64,000 bases of DNA from Anthoceros angustus (lineage: Eukaryota > Streptophyta > Anthocerotopsida > Anthocerotales > Anthocerotaceae), in NCBI GenBank assembly GCA_010909165.1, contig VJWM01000117.1, positions 310,001 to 374,000 of the forward strand, given 5' to 3'. The notes beneath the pieces were generated by a model, which had not been told where the DNA came from, made no database searches, and saw only the letters and a program-made list of their open reading frames with translations. This document shows, piece after piece, positions 24,987 to 35,157 of the stretch. The translations under genes were made by a program, and so were the position numbers. The stretch's first letter is position 1. Each line of letters begins with the position of its first letter.

Positions 24987-25103
24987 TGCACCCGCAAGGC
25001 GTTCACCAGTCACCAGGCTGAAATACTAGTCCTGGAACCCCTCTTATATGTAAACAACTCTTGCGTGTTGCGGCAGTCGCTTGTGCTGCGGACTTAGAAG
25101 CCG
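24987..25103. promoter_or_regulatory. Compact bidirectional promoter region, ENGase / TRAPPC2
   Basis: Only 117 bp separate the ENGase ATG (minus) from the TRAPPC2 ATG (plus). Both leaders and core promoters must fit here or overlap the partner's first exon. A TATA-like CTTATATGTAA lies at about 25044-25054; its role is not established. Confidence 0.6.
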
Positions 25104-25983
25104 ATGGGCAGCACGGCATGCTTTGTGATTGTGGCCCGTAACGACTGCCCAATTTACGAGAGCGAATTGGGCACTGCTCCGAAGGTGCGGTGCGGGCCAT
25201 GTCTGAGTACAGGACTGGGGTTTGCAATTTCATTGCAGGGGCGTGTTGCTTTGTGTTGGATGTGGGTGAGCTCGGAGGTGGTGATGCACCGGCAGCTAAC
25301 ATGATCCAGGCTCCACCGATGTAGAAAGACGAGGGAACGCATCTCCACCAGTTCATTCTCCATGCGGCATTGGACATCGTACAGGATGCCGTCTGGACCA
25401 CCAACGCCATGTAAGTTCCTGGAGGCTGCGATTTCCAGCTGTAAAGCCTGTTGGGTCGCAGAGTGATCACACCCCACTGAGCATTGCACTACGGTGGATG
25501 TATCTTGGCTCCACAGGTTCTTGAAAGTGGTGGACAAATTCAACGATCTGCTTGTGTCTGTTTACGTCTCCGCTGGTCATATCCTTCCATGTCTGGCATC
25601 TTCCTCGTTGGTGGGTACCTTTCTTTTGTCTTACCTTCGCCTGAATATTTCCAAAATTCAGCCTTGACTGCTGGCACATACAAGACTGATGCTGCTTCAC
25701 GACACGCGGAATGAGGACGGCATCAAGAGCTTCTTCCAGGAGGTTCACGAACTCTACATCAAGGTGCTGGGCAAGGGTGTATCGGCTTATGCATGAGCTT
25801 CTGGGTGGAAGTGAATTCGAGGCTGCTATGCTGTTCTTCCTCAACTTTCTAACAAACGCCCTTCTGAATTCGATTGTGTTTGTGGAGCAGATCCTCCTGA
25901 ATCCTTTGTACGTGCCGGGATCTCGGATCACTTCAGCCTACTTCGACACCAGAGTCCGAGCTCTGGCAAGGAAGTACCTCTAG
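25104..25983 (+). CDS. TRAPPC2: TRAPP complex subunit 2 (sedlin), five exons
   Basis: Small core subunit of TRAPP, the tethering complex and Rab exchange factor acting in ER-Golgi traffic. Exons: 25104-25184, 25325-25410, 25517-25578, 25678-25763, 25891-25983, joining to 135 codons, the same length as I recall for the Arabidopsis protein. The longin-type fold is intact: start [19 protein letters not shown], middle [15 protein letters not shown] and [20 protein letters not shown], then [19 protein letters not shown], and the C-terminus [20 protein letters not shown] ending ARKYL. Intron 3 is an AT-AC intron with U12-type signals; using it is what restores the conserved AGHTRLMLL reading. Introns 1, 2 and 4 are GT-AG. 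It is transcribed away from ENGase. Confidence 0.95.
25579..25677 (+). other. U12-type AT-AC intron in TRAPPC2
   Basis: The donor reads ATATCCTTCC directly after exon base 25578 and the intron ends GGCAC at 25677. A branch-site match, GCCTTGACT, lies at 25661-25669, about 10 nt before the AC end. These are the signals of the minor (U12) spliceosome. GT-AG alternatives in this stretch either break the frame or include a TGA. Confidence 0.88.
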
Positions 25984-26560
25984 GCTGCAATTTTCCAACG
26001 CCAGCCGGCATTAGTGAAGAAGGAGCCACATGCACTTGACATGGTGGGCTTGCTTGTAGGAGAGTTTTCTGGCTGCAACGATGCCTTACAGCTCACGAGC
26101 CGCGATGTATGTATCGAATGTTGCTGAGAAAAAACCTGTGCATGTATCGGGCTACATGCTCAGCGCCTATGCACATGCATACGTAGGCAACTCCATTAAG
26201 TAAATGCTGCCTCCACCCCCACGCGAGCCACGCGCCGCACCTACCCTAGTGGATGTTGCTTTAAGGGCGCTTGCTCAAATCATTTTCTTTTTTATATTAT
26301 CGTTATCATGTAAAATATATTTTATACATAGTCAAAATCATTTAGATCACCAAGTTCAATTCTATTTTAGGTTGAGGATAGTTCTATTTTATGTTGCGTC
26401 TGTTTTTCTACTTGGTCCATTTCTTTAACTTAGAAATAAATTCATCTTTAAATGAGAGCCTTTGTCTCTACGCTTACAAGGTCTTGAAGTCTAAGAAGTA
26501 CTATCTTTTAGTACTCAGAAGTCAAAATATCTACAAGTACTATTCACGAAGTCATAGAAT
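25984..26560. other. TRAPPC2 3' flank passing into AT-rich non-coding DNA
   Basis: The first 200 bp are probably the TRAPPC2 3' UTR. Base composition drops sharply to AT-rich after about 26270. I see no coding sequence or known element. Confidence 0.5.
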
Positions 26561-26708
26561 AAGAAAAGACTCTCATCCCATGAGAGGAAGACTTCGTTTT
26601 AGTATTCAACAATCATAATATGTATAATTACTATAAGAAAAGACTCTCATCCCATGAGAGGAAGACTTCGTCTTAGTATTCAGCAATCATAATATTTATA
26701 TTACTATC
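26561..26708. repeat. Two tandem copies of a 74-bp AT-rich unit
   Basis: Units start at AAGAAAAGAC at 26561 and 26635. Each contains the small inverted repeat CTCTCATCCCATGAGAG. Copies differ at a few bases. The following 26709-27120 is AT-rich without features I can name. Confidence 0.8.
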
Positions 26709-27127
26709 AAGAAGACTGAACAAGAAGATAGTCTGAACAATCCGTGTAAGATTAGATTAAATATATTTTTTATTATATATTTTGAAAATTCATAATAACT
26801 CAATGACTCAATTTATAAAGTAGTTTGTGGTGATGACGGTTGGAGATTAATCCTCGATAAAGCTCAATAATATATGGGCTATTCCATCTACTCTAGTTAT
26901 GACACCAAAGGGGTTGGAGATAACTTTAAATATGAAGCTTAGTTGCTCCTTTTTTATTGCAATCCTTTGGGTCTCGCCAAATCTTACGACTAGGTAGGTC
27001 TTAAGACTAGGTAAGACTAAAAGAAAAAGACTTGATAGTTCATCAAATAAGATGTCGATCTGCCGGCCTTACGTAAGCACGTAGTGTCATCTCATGGCTG
27101 CCTAGTGTAGAAAGCCAGCATCTAGTA

Positions 27128-27199
27128 TTTGCGTGTACCAAATGCTAGCTGGTACACGCAAACAAGCAGATTTGCTAGATAGGTAGAATAGCAAATCTG
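27128..27199. repeat. Two adjacent perfect inverted repeats (hairpins)
   Basis: TTTGCGTGTACCA at 27128-27140 pairs with TGGTACACGCAAA at 27150-27162 (13-bp stem, 9-nt loop). Immediately after, CAGATTTGCT at 27167-27176 pairs with AGCAAATCTG at 27190-27199 (10-bp stem, 13-nt loop). They could be the relic of a small foldback element. Confidence 0.7.
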
Positions 27200-27332
27200 A
27201 TTGGCAAACATCAAGTCTTACTACCCACCCTCGCACCTTGCGCGCATAATCGTGATAAGCACTAGTTGCAAGGATGCTATCATACAATCGCACTCTGTTT
27301 GGAGTTTTCCAGTCACTATCAATCTAATACAC

Positions 27333-27524
27333 ACATTTGACTCATTATGTGCTTGTCAGTCTACTTCAGAACTTGCAATATCAACACTTCACAACCCGCA
27401 CATTCACAATTCCTCCCATCATCCTGATACATTTGACTCATTGCGTGCTTGTCAGTCTACTTCAGAACTTGCAATATCAACACTTCACAACCCGCACATT
27501 CACAATTCCTCCCATCATCCTGAT
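27333..27524. repeat. Two tandem copies of a 96-bp unit
   Basis: Copies at 27333-27428 and 27429-27524 start ACATTTGACTCATT and end CATCCTGAT; they differ only around TATG versus GCGT. The short ORFs across them are by-products of the repeat. Confidence 0.9.
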
Positions 27525-27640
27525 ATCACATCATCTAATGGTATTGCCTCGATCACCTCACAACTCTGCTAAGCATCCACACATCAGTAAGGCACACTAG
27601 CACTCGTGCAATCTTGTTCTTCACAACTTAGCACACAGAT

Positions 27641-28080
27641 GCCATACTACCCACAATGACGGTACACAAGGAGGACTACCTAGCAGCTATTAGACTCATC
27701 TTGGTAGATGGTCTGATACTTTTGCTTCCTTTACTACCTACAATGACGTACACAAGGAAGACCACCTAGCAGCTATTAGACGGTACACAAGGAGGAATAC
27801 CTAGCAGCTATTAGACTCATCTTGGTAGCTGCTCTTATACTTTTGCTTCCCTTACTACCTACAATGATGTACACAAGGAAGACCACCTAGCAGATATTAG
27901 ACTCATCCTAGTATTTGCTCTTATACTTCTGCTTCCCTTACTACCTACAATGACGTACACAAGGAAGATCACCTTATAGCTATTAGACTCATCTTATTAG
28001 TTGCTCTTACTACCCAGAATGATAGTACACAAGGAAAAGCACCTTGCAACTATTAGACTCATCTTGGTAGCTGCTCTTAT
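27641..28080. repeat. Degenerate tandem repeat of roughly 95-100 bp
   Basis: Four to five imperfect units share ACCTACAATGA, GTACACAAGGAAGACCACC and TATTAGACTCATCTTGGTAG, followed by GCTCTTATACTT. Units vary in length, and one is truncated near 27780. Confidence 0.75.
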
Positions 28081-28245
28081 ACTTCTGCTTTGCACAATTT
28101 GCCCTTGCTCTAGCTCATTGATAACTGCCCTCCTATACTTCTGCTTTGCACAATTTGCCCTTGCTCTAGCTCATTGATAACTGCCCTCCTATACTTCTGC
28201 TTTGCACAATTTGCCCTTGCTCTAGCTCATTGATAACTGCCCTCC
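28081..28245. repeat. Three tandem copies of a 56-bp unit
   Basis: CTGCTTTGCACAATTTGCCC recurs at 28085, 28141 and 28197, an exact 56-bp period, and each unit ends ATAACTGCCCTCC. It abuts the preceding 95-100 bp repeat, whose tail (CTTATACTTCTGCTT) it extends. Confidence 0.92.
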
Positions 28246-28369
28246 GTGTGAGCTCAGCGCTCTCGTTGCCAGCCATCTTGCAATTACTTTGCCCTAGCAG
28301 TTACTACTTCCGCCACATATATAAGGAACTACACAAAGACCAACACACATTTATAGTCAGTTGCAAATA

Positions 28370-28720
28370 CTTATTCTTATTGGTACTTGACAGTAGTGAT
28401 AGTAGAAGAAGAAGGAATCATCTATTATAGTCCACTTGGATGGAATTTTCCTATCGTGGGACTTGGCTATATGGGTAGTGATAGTAGAAGATCCAAAAGA
28501 ACTCTATTATAGTTCACTTGGATGAAATTTCCTATTATGGATAGCATGGGCGTTGGCTACATATGTAGTAATAGTAGAAGAAAAAAGAAGAAGTCTATTA
28601 TAGTCCACTTGGATTGAATTTTCTCATAAGAAGAAGTCTATTATAGTCCACTTGGATTCAATTTTCTTATAAGAAGAAGTCTATTATAATCCACTTGGAT
28701 TGAATTTTCTTATAAGGGCA
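28370..28720. repeat. Short dispersed/tandem repeats around CTATTATAGTCCACTTGGAT
   Basis: CTATTATAGTCCACTTGGAT and near versions recur about five times (28420, 28503, 28596, 28638, 28680), with AATTTTC and AGAAGAAG between them. Non-coding. The stretch to 29213 leads into the MTV1 promoter and leader. Confidence 0.75.
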
Positions 28721-29213
28721 AATTATGCCATGTCGTTACCCAGCTCGTTCCTATAAAGGTGTCCATGTGGTCACACATTGCATAGGTACTCATGTATGTA
28801 CATAGCATTATGCAGGGGAAACGAAAAGAAAAGGTGGGCTGAGTGACAAAGGAAAGGAAGGGGTAGGTGTCGTGCTCCGTCGGTCGCAAAGCACAGGCCT
28901 GAGCCGCTGCAGTGCGGAGACGACAGCCTACGGCGGCTCCAGCGTTTTTCTACCCTTCTGCTTGCTGCCGTTTTGTTGGGCTGGTTTGCACAGGTCAGTG
29001 TTTCTCGCTGCTGAAGCGGTGCTGTTTTGGCGGATCTCATCGTGGGATCTGAGCATCCAGCCAGCTGCAATACGCTATTGCGATCTGCCCAGCTGATTGC
29101 GGGAGGTTGCACAGATTAGGCATTTGAGAGTGTGCGGATCTGGCCATTCTTTGCCGGAAATGGCTTCCGGGATCTGATTGTTGTGGCCTGCTCTGGTGCA
29201 GTGACCTGCTGCC
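28721..29213 (+). promoter_or_regulatory. Probable promoter and 5' leader of the MTV1-like gene
   Basis: Base composition rises to gene-like GC from about 28800. No upstream coding exon is needed, because the downstream protein starts with a complete ENTH domain. Core promoter elements could not be placed with confidence. Confidence 0.4.
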
Positions 29214-31463
29214 ATGGAGGCCAGTGTTCGGGCCGTGGAGGCCTACCGACGGAGCCGCATGGTGGATAGTGTGACCACGGAGGACGATAAGATTGCTGCG
29301 GTGTACCGGCTGGAGGAGGTGTGCTCCACGCTGCGATCTGCGCCTTCGGATGTGGTAAAGGAGATGGTGTTGTACATCATGAAGCGGCTGGAGCACAAGA
29401 GCCCCGTGGTGAAGCAGAAGGTGCTGCGGCTGATCAAGTTCGCTGCGCCCAAGGGGGGAGTGGATTTCAAGAGGGAGATGCAGCGGCAGGGTGGCACAGT
29501 GCGGCAGTTAGTGCACTACAGGGGCCAGATGGATGCTCTGAAAGGAGATTCCCTGAACAAGGCCGTGAGGGAGACCGCTCAGGAAGCTCTGACTGCTCTG
29601 TTTTCGGAGGAGCGGCAGGGAGTGGTTCAGGAGGAGGCGGGAACTGCTGGGAGGAGGATTCAGGGTTTTGGCAACACTCCCGTGGACCGACCCCTCGATG
29701 ACACTCCCAAGACCATACTGGGAGGGATGATCGGGTTTGGCAGTGCTTCTTTGATGAAGGGGATCAACATGGTGACTGGAGGACAGGGTGGAGACGTTCC
29801 GTCTGGTTACATGAGCAGTTCCGGGGGAGGTCTTCGGGGGCCTACCACAGGGTTGAGACGGTCTCTTACTGCGGAACGTGAGCGAGACCGTGATAGGGAC
29901 AAATATGACAAGTATGATGCCAAGGAGGTGGCTGGGGCTCCGGAGTCGGAGGATCCACGGGCTTCCACGTCGGAGCGTGCTGCCAAGGTGAGCGGTGGGA
30001 GGGAAGGGTCGACTGAGAGGAGAGCGAGCACGCAAGAGGAAAGGCTTTTGGACACCATCACTGCGGCTGGGGGTGTCCGCCTGCACCCTACACGGGATGC
30101 TCTGCAGGCGTTCCTCACAGATGCAACGAAGCTGGATGCCCTCAATCTTTGCAATGCGGTGGAAAGGAAGCTGCAAGCGCACTCCTGGCAGGTCCGGTTG
30201 AAGGCTATGTGTGTGTTGGAAGCTCTGCTGAGACAAAGGGAGGTCAAAACGTTTGGTAAAGTTGCGGAACTGTTCGAGGATGATAGCAGTATCGTGAATG
30301 AATGCCTGAAGTCTCCACAGATGTCGCTGAGGGAGAAGACCAAGAAGGTACTGGATCTACTAGGAGTTTCACAGGATGTCAGCGGGTCAGAAGATGGCAG
30401 GGGAGTTAATCTTAAGCTGCCTCCTCCCCCACCTCCCCCAGGTGGTGGTGTTGGCGGTGTCGCTGCTATTCCTGCACCCGTTGTTGCTGCGGCACTGCCA
30501 GACCTTTTAGACACCGATGACTGGGATTTCTCTGGGAACGCTGATGTCACGAAGGATGACTCTGTTGTCCGAGATGAATTGCAGCAGAAACAAGCAGATG
30601 TTGCAGAGCAAAGTGACATTCTAGGCAGTAGCGACTGGTCTGCTACCTTTCAGGATGATGCTGACCTGGAAGGCTCAGACCCATTTGCCGGAATGGCTGT
30701 TCACCCTGTGAAGGATGTTAACCCGGAACCTGCAGTGCCAGATTTGTTTGCTGGAATGGAGGCTGCTGATGGCCGAATCTCAGTGAATGGTGCTGCGTCA
30801 GGTTTGGAAAGTAAAGATGACGATGGTCTCTTTGCAGGACTGTCTTTGAACTCCACAGAATCAGCAGCAGGAAGACCTGAACCTGTAGACGGGCTCGCCA
30901 ATCTGATGGCAGGTTTGGCTACCAATGGTGCTCAGAATGGGAGCAGTCCGTTGCATGAGTTTGACACAAATCGACATAGTCAACAGTCCCAGCCTTCTCT
31001 GTCTGGGATCAGTGGCGGATTTCCGTCAAATCTGCCAGATGTGCCTGTTCTCCCTCACGCCCACATGCCAGTGCCCAATTATGCAGCTGGAGCAGTACTC
31101 CAACAGCAGCTCATGCTCATGAACATGTATTCAAGGGGTATTCCTCGTCCTTTTGCACCCGGCCCTAATCCCATGTTGCAGCAAGGCTTTATGCCTGGTT
31201 TCGTGGCCCTTGGTGGTATGAATGCAGCCTTCCCTCCACAACAGGTCGCAGGCGGGCTAAGTGGCTTATCAGCTGCAGGAAATGTTGGAGGTCTGGTGAA
31301 CAGCCATGGCCCCGGGCTGAGCAACTTGTATAGTGATGGCTTTGACTTCTCCAGTGATCCGGTGCCGAGGAATTCAGGTCCTGTTGAAACACCGAAAGAG
31401 GATACGAAGGCATTTGATTTCATTTCGGACCATTTGTCAACCTTGCGGGCGCCAAGAAAATGA
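29214..31463 (+). CDS. MTV1: MTV1 / tepsin-like ENTH-VHS adaptor, single exon
   Basis: Accessory protein of clathrin/AP-4-type carriers at the trans-Golgi network, acting in vacuolar sorting in plants. A 749-codon intronless ORF. Residues 1-135 form an ENTH-like helical domain (AYRRSRMVDSVTTEDDKIAA, KRLEHKSPVVKQKVLRLIKF). A plant-conserved linker segment ILGGMIGFGSASLMKGI follows near residue 170. Residues about 277-388 match the second VHS-like tepsin domain (LCNAVERKLQAHSWQVRLKA, SLREKTKKVLDLLG). The rest is disordered and holds the adaptor-ear motifs DPFAGMAV (489), DLFAGMEA (510) and GLFAGLSL (538), the last fitting the tepsin LFxG(M/L)x(L/V) motif for the AP-4 beta ear. LLDTDDWDF near residue 425 resembles a clathrin-box type peptide. 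A C-terminal AFDFIS may be an epsilon-ear motif. Function is inferred from the family. Confidence 0.93.
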   Translation: MEASVRAVEAYRRSRMVDSVTTEDDKIAAVYRLEEVCSTLRSAPSDVVKEMVLYIMKRLEHKSPVVKQKVLRLIKFAAPKGGVDFKREMQRQGGTVRQLVHYRGQMDALKGDSLNKAVRETAQEALTALFSEERQGVVQEEAGTAGRRIQGFGNTPVDRPLDDTPKTILGGMIGFGSASLMKGINMVTGGQGGDVPSGYMSSSGGGLRGPTTGLRRSLTAERERDRDRDKYDKYDAKEVAGAPESEDPRASTSERAAKVSGGREGSTERRASTQEERLLDTITAAGGVRLHPTRDALQAFLTDATKLDALNLCNAVERKLQAHSWQVRLKAMCVLEALLRQREVKTFGKVAELFEDDSSIVNECLKSPQMSLREKTKKVLDLLGVSQDVSGSEDGRGVNLKLPPPPPPPGGGVGGVAAIPAPVVAAALPDLLDTDDWDFSGNADVTKDDSVVRDELQQKQADVAEQSDILGSSDWSATFQDDADLEGSDPFAGMAVHPVKDVNPEPAVPDLFAGMEAADGRISVNGAASGLESKDDDGLFAGLSLNSTESAAGRPEPVDGLANLMAGLATNGAQNGSSPLHEFDTNRHSQQSQPSLSGISGGFPSNLPDVPVLPHAHMPVPNYAAGAVLQQQLMLMNMYSRGIPRPFAPGPNPMLQQGFMPGFVALGGMNAAFPPQQVAGGLSGLSAAGNVGGLVNSHGPGLSNLYSDGFDFSSDPVPRNSGPVETPKEDTKAFDFISDHLSTLRAPRK

Positions 31464-33129
31464 AGACGTTGTCTTCACCATCTACCTATCAACTTGGAAC
31501 AAGATGCTTGATTGGGAGACAGTGGACAGCATGGTGGACTTTTGTTCATGGTATCTTTGAAAACCTCAGTATGAAGCGCATATTTACTCTTGCATCAAAG
31601 TTGGTAACAGTCCTGCATGATATAGCATCCAAGGATGCTGAAAGCAGAAGAACTACTTGGATGGGGCTTTATGAAATTTTCTGCAGGCACACCTGCCCAA
31701 GTTAAAGTCCTTTGTAAGTATTCTGGAGGCAATTTTGCAGACTATCTGCCCAAGTTAAGTCCTTTGTAGTGTTCCTAGAAGGGCAGTTTTGCAGGCCAGC
31801 AGCTGCAGTGCAAGCTACCGCAGCTTGTGTCTTAATCTGTTCTAAAGTTAGGAGGAGCCTGACACACATTTCTTGTGTGCAGCTGAGTTCAAAGCTGGAG
31901 CTGTCTTACATACAAGCGCGTCTTTGGTTGGAACTTGGGTGGGGCACACAATGTCAAGCATCGTTTGGCCTACAAAGACCAGTTATCTGTGACTGGTCAG
32001 GGCTTTAGTCGCTTGGACTTTATTTTTACTCTCGGTTAACCTTCAAAAACAGTGTTCCAAGTCCCACCAGCCAACCGATTTCATAGGCATCGTTAAAGAA
32101 GTGTTTACCAGTGGAGAACTTTATCTCACAACGCCGTTAGTTAGCCCCTCTTGTCCTGTACACAGTCCCCCAAACTTTTCACGGGAGCATTTTTTAATTG
32201 AAGACGAGCGCCGGGCTTCGGTCCCGGTACTAGCTGCGGCGGTCGGCAAAGTTGTCGGTCCCGATCCCGGTCCCCGTTTTCTAGAACTGACGGTCCCGTA
32301 AAGTGCCGTCCAAAGTTGATCATTTTATAATTCATTGAGATATTTTATGGAGATGTGATCCATATTAATTGAGGTTCTAACGTATGTACATAGTTAGTTG
32401 AAAACGAGAGTCCCAAAAAAAGCCGGTCCTTGTCTCGTGCAAAACCGAAGTAAGTGGAAATTGGCGGTCCCAAAACCGAAAGAATAGCCGGTCAAAATGA
32501 ACCTTTAGACTATCCACCAACCGAAAGTGGCCGGGCAAAATGAATCTATGGACTCCATGCTCGAATTCATGCAGGACCATGCAAAAGATTTTCGTTTCAT
32601 TAAACAATAAGATTGAATATTTATACTTTAATATATTATTATTCTATATATATCTATTGTACTAATGTAGAGACTTTATAAATATGCATAAATGAGAAGT
32701 CCCATCTACACCGGGTCGATGGGGAACAACCCTCTAGAGACCCCAGGCCAAGGGGGACTAGGCCCCCCAAATGTCTACTCTGAAGCTACCTACCGCTCCC
32801 AAGATGTCATAGTTTGGAATAGAGAAGAGCCTACCAACAACCGGACTGAAGATGCTACGTTCCCTGAGTTCGAAGCTTGTCCTGAAAATTGCGCTTGCCA
32901 ATGCCCTTCGCAGAGCAATGGATACTCTTTGTCGGAAGAAAGCCATCACACATGAAAGAGGGAGAACTACCCTATTCTTGCGGATATGGTATGCTTTAAC
33001 ACAAGCCTCGATTACTCTCGAGAAGTCCTTTCCTATGCCCCATGAGTCTCAAGTCTCAATAGCAAGGGTAATTAAAGTATGGCCTTTTTGCATGGGGAAG
33101 TACTTGTGAATCTTGCTTGTAGTGCATTC
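31464..33129. repeat. MTV1 3' flank and copy 1 of a 1.5-kb tandem duplication
   Basis: Positions 31464-31586 are single-copy 3' UTR. From CTCTTGCATCAAAG at 31587 to 33129 the sequence is copy 1 of a direct tandem duplication. The unit contains MTV1 downstream sequence, a GC-rich patch of CGGTCCCG-type motifs (32210-32300) and an AT-rich tract (32600-32690). I find no recognisable protein; the 60-90 codon ORFs are not conserved between the copies. Confidence 0.9.
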
Positions 33130-34645
33130 CTCTTGCATCAAAGTTGGTAACAGTCCTGCATGATATAGCATCCAAGGATGCTGAAAGCAGAAGAACTACT
33201 TGGATGGGGCTTTATGAAATTTTCTGCAGGCACACCTGCCCAAGTTAAGTCCTTTGTAAGTATTCTGGAGGCAATTTTGCAGACTATCTGCCCAAGTTAA
33301 GTCCTTTGTAGTGTTCCTAGAAGGGCAGTTTTGCAGGCCAGCAGCTGCAGTGCAAGCTACCGCAGCTTGTCTTAATCTGTTCTAAAGTTAGGAGGAGCCT
33401 GACACATTTCTTGTGTGCAGCTGAGTTCAAAGCTGGAGCTGTCTTACATACAAGCGCGTCTTTGGTTGGAACTTGGGTGGGGCACAATGTCAAGCATCGT
33501 TTGGCCTACAAAGACCAGTTATCTGTGACTGGTCAGGGCTTTAGTCGCTTGGACTTTATTTTTACTCTCGGTTAACCTTCAAAAACAGTGTTCCAAGTCC
33601 CACCAGCCAACCGATTTCATAGGCATCGTTAAAGAAGTGTTTACCAGTGGAGAACTTTATCTCACAACGCCGTTAGTTAGCCCCTCTTGTCCTGTACACA
33701 GTCCCCCAAACTTTTCACGGGAGCATTTTTTAATTGAAGACGAGCGCCGGGCTTCGGTCCCGGTACTAGCTGCGGCGGTCGGCAAAGTTGTCGGTCCCGA
33801 TCCCGGTCCCCGTTTTCTAGAACTGACGGTCCCGTAAAGTGCCGTCCAAAGTTGATCATTTTATAATTCATTGAGATATTTTATGGAGATGTGATCCATA
33901 TTAATTGAGGTTCTAACGTATGTACATAGTTAGTTGAAAACGAGAGTCCCAAAAAGCCGGTCCTTGTCTCGCAAAACCGAGTAAGTGGAAATTGGCGGTC
34001 CCAAAACCGAAAGAATAGCCGGTCAAAATGAACCTTTAGACTATCCACCGAAAGTGGCGGGCAAAATGAATCTATGGACTCCATGCTCGAATTCATGCGG
34101 GGACCATGCAAAAGATTTTCGTTTCATTAAACAATAAGATTGAATATTTATACTTTAATATATTATTATTCTATATATATCTATTGTACTAATGTAGAGA
34201 CTTTATAAATATGCATAAATGAGAAGTCCCATCTACACCGGGTCGATGGGGAACAACCCTCTAGAGACCCCAGGCCAAGGGGGACTAGGCCCCCCAAATG
34301 TCTACTGTCTGAGCTACCTACCGCCTCCCAGATGATGTCATAGTTTGGAATAGAAGAGCCTACCAACTGCGGGATGAAGATGCTACGTTCCCCGAGTTCA
34401 AGCTTGTCACGAAAATTGCCAATGCCCCGAGCAATGGATACTCTTGTCCAAGAAAGCCATCACACATGAAAGAGGAGAACTACCTATTCTTGCGGATATG
34501 GTATGCTTTAACACAAGCCTCGATTACTCTCGAGAAGTCCTTTCCTATGCCCCATGAGTCTCAAGTCTCAATAGCAAGGGTAATTAAAGTATGGCCTTTT
34601 TGCATGGGGAAGTACTTGTGAATCTTGCTTGTAGTGCATTCCTCT
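33130..34645. repeat. Copy 2 of the 1.5-kb tandem duplication
   Basis: Aligns end to end with 31587-33129. Copy 2 is about 27 bp shorter, with most differences being 1-4 bp deletions at short repeats (for example TGTGTC to TGTC, CACACA to CACA) rather than substitutions. The junction reads GCATTCCTCTTGCATC, while the right end reads GCATTCCTCTGCCGC, so the breakpoints share only a few bases. Confidence 0.92.
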
Positions 34646-34765
34646 GCCGCAGCTCAACCCAGAGGGTTGATGATGATACGCTCGCACACTGTATGCTAAG
34701 TAGGGTCTATTATAACCATATTTGCAATGTAGACCTGGTACTCCTGGGTCAGAAATAGGTCAGCC

Positions 34766-35035
34766 ATGAGAGGGATGTTGTTAGGCAAAGTACATATATG
34801 GGCGCTCCTTCAAAGGACAAAATCCGCTTGTTCAAATGTGGCAGCTTTGAATAAGGGAAAGCTGCTACATGCACAGATTGTAGAACAAGGGCTTCAAGCT
34901 GATGTGTTTGTAGCCGGTAGTCTGATTGACATGTACCCAAAATCTGGGAGCATGGTTGAAGCACAACAGGTGTTTGATGTGTTGCCTGAAAGAGACGTTT
35001 GTCACGTTGTTACTATCCTCAGAGGACATGCAATA
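34766..35035 (+). pseudogene. PPR pseudogene, upstream fragment
   Basis: Encodes a run with CSNVAALNKGKLLHAQIVEQG and FVAGSLIDMYPKSG, ending VFDVLPERDV: one L and one S motif of a PLS-class PPR protein. It is closely similar to the matching segment near the C-terminus of the long PPR ORF at 44070-44250 (ANVAALGLGRQVHAHIVEQG). PPR similarity stops at about 35035. The downstream part of the same gene reappears at 37270, so this is the left half of a disrupted paralogue. Confidence 0.8.
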
Positions 35036-35157
35036 TGCAACAATAGACCCAACTACAACGGAATACGTGACCTAAATGCAGGATGGTGCTTTGCGGACAA
35101 AACATGCTCATATACCTTCTCGAGTTTTAAATTGACATAACCCCGGTCTTGGTGAAA

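Noticed and set aside
33110-34640. CTTGTAGTG at 33119 and 34628 as a CACTA right terminus
   Set aside because: Both belong to the MTV1-flank duplication, lack the TTTTCTTG context (GCTTGTAGTGC) and have no subterminal ACAACG motifs.
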